Source: Pedobacter soli
GTDB taxonomy: Bacteria > Bacteroidota > Bacteroidia > Sphingobacteriales > Sphingobacteriaceae
DNA length: 64,000 nt
Direction of reading: 5' to 3'
NCBI RefSeq assembly: GCF_900101435.1
Contig: NZ_FMZH01000001.1
Coordinates: forward strand, 868,001-932,000
Part shown: positions 34,421 to 42,594 of the stretch, piece after piece
Layout of the letters: each line of letters starts with the position of its first letter
How positions within the stretch are numbered: the first letter of the stretch is position 1
Position numbers and translations under genes: made by a program
Notes under the pieces: model-generated
The model's database searches: none
Told to the model about the DNA's origin: nothing
The model's input: only the letters and a program-made list of their open reading frames with translations

Positions 34421-34446
34421 AAATTTTTAGATTTACCTAAAAATTT
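34421..34446. promoter_or_regulatory. DtxR/MntR-type operator
   Basis: A perfect 10-bp inverted repeat AAATTTTTAG / CTAAAAATTT with a 6-nt spacer (ATTTAC), 16 nt before the mntR ATG. TTAG/CTAA half-sites are typical for DtxR-family metal regulators, so autoregulation of mntR-mntH is likely. Confidence 0.75.
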
Positions 34447-34462
34447 AATTAGATAAATATAA

Positions 34463-35125
34463 ATGCAAAGTTACACCGAGGAGAACTATTTAAAGATCAT
34501 TTATCACCTTGCTGAGAAGACCACTAACGTACAAACAAACGCCATTGCAGAGCAAATGCAAACAAAACCAGCCTCGGTTACGGATATGATAAAAAAGCTG
34601 GCAGATAAAGGTTTGGTAGATTATGTTAAATACCAGGGGGTTACTTTAACCGAAACAGGCAGGAATGCTGCAATCGATATTGTACGAAAACACCGCTTGT
34701 GGGAAGTTTTCCTGGTTGATAAATTAAATTTTAAATGGGACGAGGTGCATGATGTAGCCGAAGAACTGGAACACATCAGATCGATAGAACTGATAGAAAG
34801 ACTAGATGAATTTTTGGGTTTTCCGAAAGCAGACCCACATGGCGACCCGATCCCCGATAAAAACGGCCGCTTTGCCAAAACCCAGTTTATTAAATTAATT
34901 GAGCTGAAAGTTGGCGATACCGGTACAATAACAGGCGTTAGTCAGCATAGCTCGGCTTTTTTAAAACATTTAGAGAAACTAGGCCTAACCCTGGGCAAAA
35001 AAATAAAAATCAGCGATGTTACCGATTTCGATGGTTCAGTAGAAATCCAGTTAGCAGATAAACAAGTTAATATTAGCAGAGAAGTTGCAAAACACATTTT
35101 AATAAGCAGTAATGGTAAAAACTGA
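34463..35125 (+). CDS. mntR: DtxR/MntR-family metal-dependent repressor
   Basis: 220 residues. N-terminal winged helix (EENYLKIIYHLAEKTTNVQT, MQTKPASVTDMIKKLADKGL), dimerisation/metal domain (VRKHRLWEVFLVDKLNF, DEVHDVAEELEHIRS, PKADPHGDPIPDKNG) and a C-terminal FeoA/SH3-like domain (about 150-218). It overlaps the Nramp gene by 14 nt, which points to manganese, with iron as the alternative metal. Confidence 0.9.
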   Translation: MQSYTEENYLKIIYHLAEKTTNVQTNAIAEQMQTKPASVTDMIKKLADKGLVDYVKYQGVTLTETGRNAAIDIVRKHRLWEVFLVDKLNFKWDEVHDVAEELEHIRSIELIERLDEFLGFPKADPHGDPIPDKNGRFAKTQFIKLIELKVGDTGTITGVSQHSSAFLKHLEKLGLTLGKKIKISDVTDFDGSVEIQLADKQVNISREVAKHILISSNGKN

Positions 35126-36977
35126 ATCGTTAAGTGAAGTTCATCAAAGCGTAAATACCGATAAAAGAAAAGGCTGGAGAAAAATTTTATCGTTTATTGG
35201 TCCGGCCTACCTCATTAGTGTAGGTTACATGGACCCCGGAAACTGGGCAACAGATTTAGCCGGTGGTAGTAAATTTGGTTATCAGCTAATATGGGTTTTG
35301 CTCATGTCGAACCTCATTGCCCTCCTTTTGCAATCGCTAAGTGCACGTTTGGGTATTGTACGCGGGCTCGATTTAGCACAGGCATCAAAACAAGCTTATG
35401 CACGCTGGGCGAACATTCCATTATTTGCATTGGCCCAAACCGCAATCATTGCCTGCGATCTGGCCGAAATTATCGGTATGGCCATTGGTTTACAACTCCT
35501 TTTCGGTTTGCCTTTAATCTGGGGCATTTCTATTACCATATTCGACACCATGTTGCTGCTTTTCCTGCTCAACAAGGGCATGCGCGCTATGGAAGGTTTT
35601 ATCGTATCGATGGTGTTTATTGTAGGCATTTCGTTTTTAGTGGAGATGTTCATCGTAGAACCATCGTTAAAGGAAGTTGCCAGAGGTTTTGAACCTTCTA
35701 TATTAACTGGCGATGCCTTGTACATTGCCATTGGGATTATTGGTGCCACAGTAATGCCGCACAACCTGTACCTCCATTCTTCGCTTGTACAAACACGCAA
35801 AATAGAGCGCAGCAACAAAGGCATTAAAGAAGCCTTGAAATTTAACCTGATTGATACCACAGTTGCGTTAAACCTTGCTTTTTTTGTAAATGCAGCCATC
35901 CTCATTTTAGCGGCAGCTGCTTTTTATAAAAATGGATTACACGAAGTTGCCGAAATACAGGATGCCCATAAACTGCTATCGAATATTTTTGGGAATGTTG
36001 CCCCAACCCTATTTGCCATTGCATTAATTGCAGCTGGACAAAGCTCTACCGTAACCGGAACTTTAGCCGGACAAATCATTATGGAGGGACACATTAACTT
36101 ACGTATCCAGCCCTGGTTGCGCAGGCTAATTACCCGTTTGCTGGCTATTATCCCGGCTTTTTTCACGATCTTACATTATGGTGAAGATGCTTTAGGAGGA
36201 TTGCTGGTATTGAGTCAGGTGGTTTTAAGTTTACAGCTTGGTTTTGCCATCATCCCGCTTATTCACTTTACCTCTGATAAGAAACAGATGAAAGATTTTG
36301 CCATTAAACCCTGGGTAAAAGTATTGGCATGGGCCAGTGCATTGGTAATTATCGCACTCAATGTAAAGCTGGTAATAGAAGAGATTGGAGGCTGGGCAAA
36401 AGAAGCCAATAACTGGTGGATTTACGTAATTGTGATTCCAGCTTTAATTCTTGTTGTATTGCTTTTGTTATACGTTTTCTTTCATCCGATGATTGAAAGT
36501 AAAAGAAATGCAAGCAAACAACTGGTACCACATGGCAATGCACTTGACATCGGTAAAATTGAAAAAATCAGCTATAAACGCATCGGTATTGCGGTCGATT
36601 TTTCTAAAAACGATAGAAATACCATCAGACATGCCTTAATTCAGGGAGGGAAAGATGCGCATTACTATTTAATCCATGTAGTTGAAACCGCTGCCGCCCG
36701 TTATCTCGGCAAAGAAGTAATGGACCACGAAACCCAAAGTGATGCGGCAAACCTGGATAAATATGTTGCTAACCTGGGCGATTTGGGCTACGATGCAACT
36801 CCATTTATTGGTTTTGGGAGCACAGCAAAAGCCATAGCCAATATCAGCAACGAAAACGAAATGGAATTACTGGTTATGGGTGCCCACGGACATAAAGGCC
36901 TTAAAGACCTAATCTTTGGTACAACCGTAGATTCGGTGAGGCATAAGGTAAAAATACCGGTATTGATTATCAGGTAG
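35112..36977 (+). CDS. mntH: Nramp metal transporter fused to a UspA domain
   Basis: 621 residues. The N-terminal about 460 residues are an Nramp transporter: TM1 YMDPGNWATDLAGGSKFGYQ, TM6 GATVMPHNLYLHSSLVQ, and ten or eleven hydrophobic helices in all. After a linker a universal stress domain (about 490-621) follows: KRIGIAVDFSKNDRNTIRHA, LLVMGAHGHKGLKDLIFGTT, VKIPVLIIR, with the G-x2-G-x9-G-(S/T)-like ATP loop. Imports Mn or Fe; the fused domain may gate transport by nucleotide. Confidence 0.93.
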   Translation: MVKTESLSEVHQSVNTDKRKGWRKILSFIGPAYLISVGYMDPGNWATDLAGGSKFGYQLIWVLLMSNLIALLLQSLSARLGIVRGLDLAQASKQAYARWANIPLFALAQTAIIACDLAEIIGMAIGLQLLFGLPLIWGISITIFDTMLLLFLLNKGMRAMEGFIVSMVFIVGISFLVEMFIVEPSLKEVARGFEPSILTGDALYIAIGIIGATVMPHNLYLHSSLVQTRKIERSNKGIKEALKFNLIDTTVALNLAFFVNAAILILAAAAFYKNGLHEVAEIQDAHKLLSNIFGNVAPTLFAIALIAAGQSSTVTGTLAGQIIMEGHINLRIQPWLRRLITRLLAIIPAFFTILHYGEDALGGLLVLSQVVLSLQLGFAIIPLIHFTSDKKQMKDFAIKPWVKVLAWASALVIIALNVKLVIEEIGGWAKEANNWWIYVIVIPALILVVLLLLYVFFHPMIESKRNASKQLVPHGNALDIGKIEKISYKRIGIAVDFSKNDRNTIRHALIQGGKDAHYYLIHVVETAAARYLGKEVMDHETQSDAANLDKYVANLGDLGYDATPFIGFGSTAKAIANISNENEMELLVMGAHGHKGLKDLIFGTTVDSVRHKVKIPVLIIR

Positions 36978-37018
36978 TTTCAGCTATGCTCATCATTAGC
37001 CGGTTAAAGTACAATTAA

Positions 37019-37093
37019 CCACAGATAAAAAGGATAGACACAGATATACCAGACTTTGTTTATCCAGGCAATTTTATCTGTGTAAATCTGCGG
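37019..37093. repeat. CACAGAT-type inverted repeat between convergent genes
   Basis: CCACAGATAAAA and ACACAGATA (37038-37046) on the left face TATCTGTGT (37075-37083) and ATCTGCGG on the right. It could act as terminator for the two convergent genes. A related CGCAGATTTAGCAGATTT is at 22542. Confidence 0.65.
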
Positions 37094-37105
37094 CTAAAAC
37101 CGGGG

Positions 37106-37585
37106 TTATTTACCTACTACCTTCATCATTTTTTTAATACCACCATCGCCTGACTCATATAACAACAACTTGCCTGCCGATGAGTATAAATACATGGCTG
37201 GATATTGTTTAGGCAAAAAGGTTGGAATAAACATGCGTTTTTTATCTTGCAACACCAATACGTTCGGCTTAGTATTTAAACCTTTAGCATACGAATTGAA
37301 AAACTGAGGGATAATATAGCCTTCATCCATGGTAATCATGTAAATGTTTACATCTTTAAATTTGGCGTAATTGGTATTCAACTCCTTGCTTTCTCTCTGG
37401 CAGTGCTCACAGGTACAATCGAATAAAATGAAAAGATTTTTCTTTCCTTGTTTAATATCGCCGTTTGAAAAAGCTTTTCCATCCAATTTATAAAAGGTAA
37501 ACTGAGGCAGTAAAGTAGGCTGTTGTGCTTTTACCTGAAAAGTAATGGCGAGTAATAAGATTAAAAGTAAATTCCTGAATTTCAT
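37106..37585 (-). CDS. Secreted redoxin (thioredoxin-like) protein
   Basis: 159 residues. Signal peptide to about QVKAQ|Q (21). AhpC/TSA-like or TlpA-like fold with FILFDCTCEHCQRESKELN (CEHC as the CxxC-type site) and cis-Pro in KQYPAMYLYSSAGKLL. Likely periplasmic thiol redox protein; partner unknown. Confidence 0.83.
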   Translation of the reverse strand: MKFRNLLLILLLAITFQVKAQQPTLLPQFTFYKLDGKAFSNGDIKQGKKNLFILFDCTCEHCQRESKELNTNYAKFKDVNIYMITMDEGYIIPQFFNSYAKGLNTKPNVLVLQDKKRMFIPTFLPKQYPAMYLYSSAGKLLLYESGDGGIKKMMKVVGK

Positions 37586-37740
37586 TTTAGATAGTTAAAG
37601 TCCAAACTTAAACGAATAAATGCGAACATAATAATATATCGTTAGCTTTTACAAACAGATGAAGATTTTTAATGGCCATTATGGGTTGCCTGGCTTTAAA
37701 AAGCAGTAAACATTTTGAAAGCGAAAGTCTGTTTTCCATC

Positions 37741-37947
37741 GCATCTGCAGCCCCGCCATCCGCTTTACTCCGTTGCACTCCGTGTTCGCTGCTGTCGGGC
37801 TTAGGAACAGCGGTTGGTATGTAGATGAAAGGTTTTTAGGTTCCTTGCACTAGCCAGAGTTAAATAAACCCGATCCGATAGCTATCGGATGGAACGGATG
37901 CCAATTTCCTTCAAATTGGCAGGAGGGAAAGCGGGACTGAAGATGCC
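37741..37947. mobile_element. MITE-like element
   Basis: About 206 nt with ends GCATCTGCAGCCCCGC (37741-37756) and GCGGGACTGAAGATGC (37931-37946), an imperfect terminal inverted repeat matching at 14 of 16. Inside are the perfect palindrome ATCCGATAGCTATCGGAT (37873-37890) and the hairpin GCCAATTT / AAATTGGC (37900-37920). No coding region and no clear target duplication. A diverged copy of the right half is at 19592-19665. Confidence 0.65.
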
Positions 37948-37994
37948 AAAAGAGATAGCCGTACATTTCCAAATCACACCTCATTACCAAAAAC

Positions 37995-38101
37995 AGTCAA
38001 GTTTAAATGTACAAATCGCTATAAAAACTTGACTTCTTTAAACTTTTAAAACCAAAATGAAGTCAGGTTTGAATGTACAAATCGCTATAAAACCTGACTT
38101 C
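37995..38101. repeat. Two tandem structured hairpin elements upstream of smpB
   Basis: Copy 1 stem AGTCAAGTTT (37995-38004) / AAACTTGACT (38025-38034); copy 2 stem GAAGTCAGGTTT (38059-38070) / AAACCTGACTTC (38090-38101). Both loops contain AATGTACAAATCGCTATA. The A-to-G change in one arm is matched by T-to-C in the other, so pairing is preserved. The rest of 37586-38220 shows no gene. Confidence 0.85.
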
Positions 38102-38220
38102 TTTAAACTGTACAATTAAAAATTAAATTATCACATCAATTTTTAAGATATTTGCAACCCCGAAACTATACTTTATATACAATTGTATAATTATAGCAAT
38201 AACCTATACTTTATAAAATT

Positions 38221-38670
38221 TTGAAAAACGATATCAATATAAAAAATAAAAGAGCCTATTTCGATTACAATCTGATAGATAAATACGTAGCCGGAATTGC
38301 CCTTTTAGGTACTGAAATAAAAGCGATCAGACAAGGGAAAGCCAATATGACCGATGCCTTTTGCACGTTTATTGGTGGCATTTTGTATGTGCGTAACCTC
38401 CACGTTTCTGAATATAGCCACAGTTCTTTTTATCACCACGATATTAAACGCGACCGGGCATTATTACTACAAAAGAAAGAGCTCAGAAAATTGAGAGTAA
38501 AGGGAGAAGAAAAAGGCTACACCATTGTTCCTTTGCGTATTTTTATTAACGAAAGGGGTTTCGCCAAAATGGAAATTGCCCTGGCGCAAGGTAAAAAGGA
38601 ATTCGACAAGCGCGATAGCATTAAAGATAGAGATACCAAACGCGAATTGGATAGAGCATTGAAGAGATAG
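38221..38670 (+). CDS. smpB: SsrA-binding protein (trans-translation)
   Basis: 149 residues. Binds tmRNA for ribosome rescue. The start is a TTG at 38221 (reading MKNDINIKNKRAYFDY); no in-frame ATG precedes it. Motifs: KYVAGIALLGTEIKAIRQGK, FCTFIGGILYVRNLHVSEYS, RDRALLLQKKELRKL and the basic tail KKEFDKRDSIKDRDTKRELD. The tmRNA gene itself is not visible in this window. Confidence 0.94.
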   Translation: MKNDINIKNKRAYFDYNLIDKYVAGIALLGTEIKAIRQGKANMTDAFCTFIGGILYVRNLHVSEYSHSSFYHHDIKRDRALLLQKKELRKLRVKGEEKGYTIVPLRIFINERGFAKMEIALAQGKKEFDKRDSIKDRDTKRELDRALKR

Positions 38671-38698
38671 TTTGGAGTTGGCAGTATTTAGTTGGGAG
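38671..38698. repeat. Heptad-period repeat after smpB
   Basis: Four units directly at the smpB TAG: TTTGGAG, TTGGCAG, TATTTAG, TTGGGAG. It pairs with the array at 38758-38792 in inverted orientation. Confidence 0.8.
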
Positions 38699-38757
38699 TC
38701 TAGACTCAGATAAACTGTTGTTAAAAATGGCTGGAAGTTTTTAATTGATGGGGTTGT

Positions 38758-38792
38758 AACTCAACACTCCGAACTAAAAACTCCAAACTCAC
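38758..38792. repeat. Heptad-period repeat before the pcm stop
   Basis: Five units: AACTCAA, CACTCCG, AACTAAA, AACTCCA, AACTCAC, ending exactly at the pcm TAG (CTA at 38793). Its reverse complement aligns with the array at 38671 apart from one whole missing heptad (GGCAGTA). Confidence 0.82.
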
Positions 38793-39449
38793 CTACCATG
38801 CCTGATCGCCTACCAGGGGCACAAACCTGAAAGTATCCAATACAATTTTTTCGTAATCGGTTTCACTTACGCGGATTACAGTTACCATTTTCTGCGTTTT
38901 CTCGTCGCCTACCGGAATAACCAGAATTCCACCAATTTTTAACTGTTTCAATAAGATTTCTGGAACCAGTGGTGCACCTGCAGTAACAATTATTTTATCG
39001 TAAGGCGAATGTTCAGCAATACCTTTTGAGCCATCGCCACAATAAAAGGTAGGTTTATAACCCATTCCCGGTAAAACCTGAATGGTTCTGTTGTAAATAT
39101 TTTCCTGTCTTTCAATCGTATAAACCTTTGCACCAAGCTCCATTAAAATGCAGGTTTGGTAGCCAGAACCGGTACCAATTTCGAGCACTTTATCGTCTTT
39201 TTTAATGTGCAGTAATTCGCTCTGATAAGCTACCGTATAAGGTTGCGAAATGGTTTGTCCATCACCAATCGGAAAAGCAATGTCTTTATAAGCCTGGTTC
39301 CAGAAGGTTTCGTCGAAAAAGAAATGGCGCGGTACTTTGCCAATGGCTTTTAATACGCTTTCATCTTCAATTCCGCGAGATCTTAACAACTCGACCAATT
39401 TTTTTCTAGCTCCCCGCTCCCGATAATTATCAACAAATTTATACGCCAT
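38793..39449 (-). CDS. pcm: Protein-L-isoaspartate O-methyltransferase
   Basis: 218 residues; repairs isoaspartate residues using SAM. Motifs: PRHFFFDETFWNQAYKDIAF, GDGQTISQPYTVAYQSEL (family signature), SAM site VLEIGTGSGYQTCILMELGA, and IIVTAGAPLVPEILLKQLK. Full length. Preceded by a TAnnTTTG box 7 nt from its ATG. Confidence 0.95.
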   Translation of the reverse strand: MAYKFVDNYRERGARKKLVELLRSRGIEDESVLKAIGKVPRHFFFDETFWNQAYKDIAFPIGDGQTISQPYTVAYQSELLHIKKDDKVLEIGTGSGYQTCILMELGAKVYTIERQENIYNRTIQVLPGMGYKPTFYCGDGSKGIAEHSPYDKIIVTAGAPLVPEILLKQLKIGGILVIPVGDEKTQKMVTVIRVSETDYEKIVLDTFRFVPLVGDQAW

Positions 39450-39456
39450 GAAGTTT

Positions 39457-39464
39457 CAAAATTA
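39457..39464 (-). promoter_or_regulatory. -7 box of pcm
   Basis: TAATTTTG on the minus strand, exact TAnnTTTG, 7 nt before the pcm ATG, suggesting a very short or absent leader. Confidence 0.5.
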
Positions 39465-39637
39465 GCCTTTTTAAACCGTGTTACAAGAGCATTATAGAAT
39501 TTAGCTTACGATTAACGAGTGAATACCTGTGTTTGAGAAGGATACATTATCCACATAAAATTACTGATTTTTCTGGATTAAAGCATGAGTGGTGGATTGA
39601 ATGATTGAATTGTATAATCTCAATCATTCAAAATCAC

Positions 39638-42118
39638 TTAGTAAGGATCAACATCAATCTGCGTAAAAATGCCTTTAAATTCTTTGGTGGCATTAAATTC
39701 TGTTAATGTTTCGCGCAGGGCATCTTTAACTTTCTGGATAGCAGTATGCTTGTCGGCTTTAATGATAATCTGTTTGATGTAAAGATTACGCACACGGGTA
39801 ACCAATGGCTGCTCTGGTCCCAAAACCCTTTTACCAAATTTAGCTTTAAGAATATTGGCCAGCGTTAATGCAGCATGATCCAACACATGCGAATCTTTAT
39901 GTTTAATGTACAGGAAAATCATCCTCGAAAATGGCGGATATAAAAACTTTTCGCGTTCTACAATCTCATCATTATACATCCCTTCGTAATCGTTGTTTAC
40001 TACCTGCTTTATAATGCGGTTCTCGGCATCATAAGTCTGGATGCAAACATTACCCTGGTCTGCCCTTCGGCCTGCCCTACCGGCAACCTGTGCCAGCAGC
40101 TGAAAACTACGCTCGTAAGCCCTGAAATCGGGATAACCTAAAAGTGTGTCGGCATTAATTACCCCAATCAGACTCAGGTTATCAAAATCCAATCCTTTGG
40201 CCACCATTTGTGTACCAATCAGAATATCAGTTTTCTTTTCCTGAAAATCGTTTAAAATTTGCTGCAAACCATTTTTGGTACGTGTGCTGTCCATATCCAG
40301 ACGGGCAATAGTAACCTCTGGATACAGCAATCTCAGCTCCTCTTCAATACGTTCAGTACCAAATCCTTTTTGCTCTACATGCACCGAACCACAGGCCGGG
40401 CAAATGTTTACGCTGCTTTGCTGGTAACCACAATAATGGCAATGCAATTTACCGCTGCTTTTATGGTAAGTTAAACTCACATCGCAGTTTACACATTTAG
40501 GCGTATAACCACAGGTGGCGCAAATGAGAATGGTGGCATATCCCCTCCTGTTCTGAAACAGCACAATCTGTTCTTTTTTAGAAAGTGCCAGATCGATATC
40601 TTTAATGAGCACACTCGAAAAATACGAACTCATCGTTTTTTTCTTGGTTTCTTCCGAAATGCTGACCACTTGCTGATTGGGTAATTGTACCCCACCAAAA
40701 CGCTCTTTCATTTCTACCAAACCATATTTACCCTGTAAGGCATTGTAATAACTTTCGAGTGATGGTGTAGCAGAGCCCAATATCACTTTTGCCTGATGCA
40801 AATAACCTAAGTAAATGGCCGCATCCCGAGCCTGATAACGTGGCGCCGGATCATATTGTTTATAAGAAGGTTCGTGCTCTTCATCCACCACAATTAATTT
40901 AAGGTGCTGAAAAGGCAAAAAGACAGCCGAACGTGCTCCGAGTACAACCTTGTAAGCACCAGTTCTTACTTTATTCCAGATTTCGACCCTTTCGTTATTA
41001 TTAAATTTAGAGTGGTACACCCCTATCGAATTGCCGAAATAACGTTTAATCCGCTCTACAATTTGGGTGGTTAAAGCAATCTCAGGCAACAGGAATAACA
41101 CCTGACCATCGGTATTTTGAATAATTTCTTCTATCAGCTTAATGTACACCTGTGTTTTACCCGAGGCGGTAACACCATGCAACAGTACCACCTCTTTTTC
41201 TTCAAAGTGACGGTTAATCTGCGTTAAAGCCTGCTGCTGACCTTCGTTCAGCTCAAAATTAACGTTAAATGCTTCATCGTGACTTGCAAGCCGGCTAACC
41301 GGTCGCTTCATCACCACAAAAATATCTTTATCGGTAAGGGCTTTTAACGCCGCAGGTCCGCAATTACTTTCTTCTAAAAGTTGTTCTTTAGATACAGGTA
41401 AATTAGATTTTTGCAATTTAAGGTAAGCCAGTAAAGCGTCTAATTGCTTAGGTGCCCGGTCTAAAACATTAAAAAGCTGTTTGAGGTTTTCTTCGTCACT
41501 GTAAAAATCATTCAGCACTACGAACGATTTAAGCAATGGTTTATATTTCTGTACCACCTCTTCTGCCACCAGTACCAGCATTTTATCTAACAGCTGGTTA
41601 ATGATCGGATACACCGTTTTTTGCCCCAACAGTTTAGAAACATCGTTTACTGTCAGTTTCTCCTGTTTTTTAAGGGCTGCAATAATTACTTCCTCTTTAT
41701 CAGTCAGCGCCGTTTCTTCGTCATAATCATCGCGGAGGATCAGAATGGTTTCACTGGCGAGTTTTAAACTTGCAGGCAAAGCTGCAGCCATTACATCGCC
41801 CTCATTACACATGTAATAATTGGTCATCCAGGTCCAGAACTTTAGCTGGGTAGGCGTTATTACAGGTTCGTTATCAATTACATCAATAATATATTTGGCT
41901 TCATAAACCGTAGGCGGAACAGTGGTTATGCCACTAATTAAAGCAGTATAAATGCGGTGTTTCCCAAATTGAACCACCACACGTTTCCCGATGGCAATCT
42001 GCTCATTAAGATCAAAAGGTACACGATAAGTATAGTTTTTTGCCAGAGATAAGGGCAAAATAACTTCAACAAAAAGTGTTTCTCTTTCTGTAAATATATC
42101 GTTTTCGTAAGTATTCAT
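39638..42118 (-). CDS. priA: Primosomal protein N' (replication restart helicase)
   Basis: 826 residues. N-terminal 3' DNA-binding domain, superfamily 2 helicase with Walker A LLHGVTASGKTQVYIKLI, Walker B VVDEEHEPSYKQYDPAPRY, GSATPSLESY, two zinc-binding cysteine groups (CATCGYTPKCVNCDVSL, HCHYCGYQQSSVNICPACGS) and motif QVAGRAGR. Restarts stalled replication forks. It overlaps the DUF423 gene by 1 nt. Confidence 0.96.
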   Translation of the reverse strand: MNTYENDIFTERETLFVEVILPLSLAKNYTYRVPFDLNEQIAIGKRVVVQFGKHRIYTALISGITTVPPTVYEAKYIIDVIDNEPVITPTQLKFWTWMTNYYMCNEGDVMAAALPASLKLASETILILRDDYDEETALTDKEEVIIAALKKQEKLTVNDVSKLLGQKTVYPIINQLLDKMLVLVAEEVVQKYKPLLKSFVVLNDFYSDEENLKQLFNVLDRAPKQLDALLAYLKLQKSNLPVSKEQLLEESNCGPAALKALTDKDIFVVMKRPVSRLASHDEAFNVNFELNEGQQQALTQINRHFEEKEVVLLHGVTASGKTQVYIKLIEEIIQNTDGQVLFLLPEIALTTQIVERIKRYFGNSIGVYHSKFNNNERVEIWNKVRTGAYKVVLGARSAVFLPFQHLKLIVVDEEHEPSYKQYDPAPRYQARDAAIYLGYLHQAKVILGSATPSLESYYNALQGKYGLVEMKERFGGVQLPNQQVVSISEETKKKTMSSYFSSVLIKDIDLALSKKEQIVLFQNRRGYATILICATCGYTPKCVNCDVSLTYHKSSGKLHCHYCGYQQSSVNICPACGSVHVEQKGFGTERIEEELRLLYPEVTIARLDMDSTRTKNGLQQILNDFQEKKTDILIGTQMVAKGLDFDNLSLIGVINADTLLGYPDFRAYERSFQLLAQVAGRAGRRADQGNVCIQTYDAENRIIKQVVNNDYEGMYNDEIVEREKFLYPPFSRMIFLYIKHKDSHVLDHAALTLANILKAKFGKRVLGPEQPLVTRVRNLYIKQIIIKADKHTAIQKVKDALRETLTEFNATKEFKGIFTQIDVDPY

Positions 42119-42504
42119 TATTTATCTTTAAATGCCGCAAAAAAGAGCATTATCCATCCCAGCACAAATAAAAGTCCACCAATTGGGGTTAACGGGCCAA
42201 TAAATTCAGTAAAACCTAAGTGCGATATACTCCTCGTTGCCATTAAATACAGGGAGCCCGAAAAAAGCACAATCCCGAAAGTAAAGCAGAAATAAGCAAT
42301 ATTGATGAGTTTATTGCGGTAACGCGCAAAGGTAGACAGATATAGCAGCGCGAAAGTGTGATAAAACTGATAATCAACGCCTTTTTGCCAGATCTCAAGT
42401 GAAGGTGCATCGATCAAAGCTTTTAAGCCATGAGCGCCAAAGGCACCCAACAGAACAGCAACAACACCAAAAAAAGAAGCAGTAAGGATTATTCGTTTAT
42501 TCAT
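42118..42504 (-). CDS. DUF423 (YgdD-type) membrane protein
   Basis: 128 residues with four TM helices. LGAFGAHGLKA and DYQFYHTFALLYL are diagnostic of DUF423, as is PIGGLLFVLGW near the end. Inner membrane, function unknown. Upstream of and coupled to priA (1-nt overlap). Confidence 0.92.
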   Translation of the reverse strand: MNKRIILTASFFGVVAVLLGAFGAHGLKALIDAPSLEIWQKGVDYQFYHTFALLYLSTFARYRNKLINIAYFCFTFGIVLFSGSLYLMATRSISHLGFTEFIGPLTPIGGLLFVLGWIMLFFAAFKDK

Positions 42505-42575
42505 AGTTCTTTGCTATAAGCAATCGCTAAATTAATAAATTGACAAAGAACTTCTCACTAATCAATGTAATAAAT

Positions 42576-42583
42576 TAAATTTG
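42576..42583 (+). promoter_or_regulatory. -7 box
   Basis: TAAATTTG, exact TAnnTTTG, 11 nt before the ATG at 42595. Confidence 0.5.
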
Positions 42584-42594
42584 TTGCACAGCAG

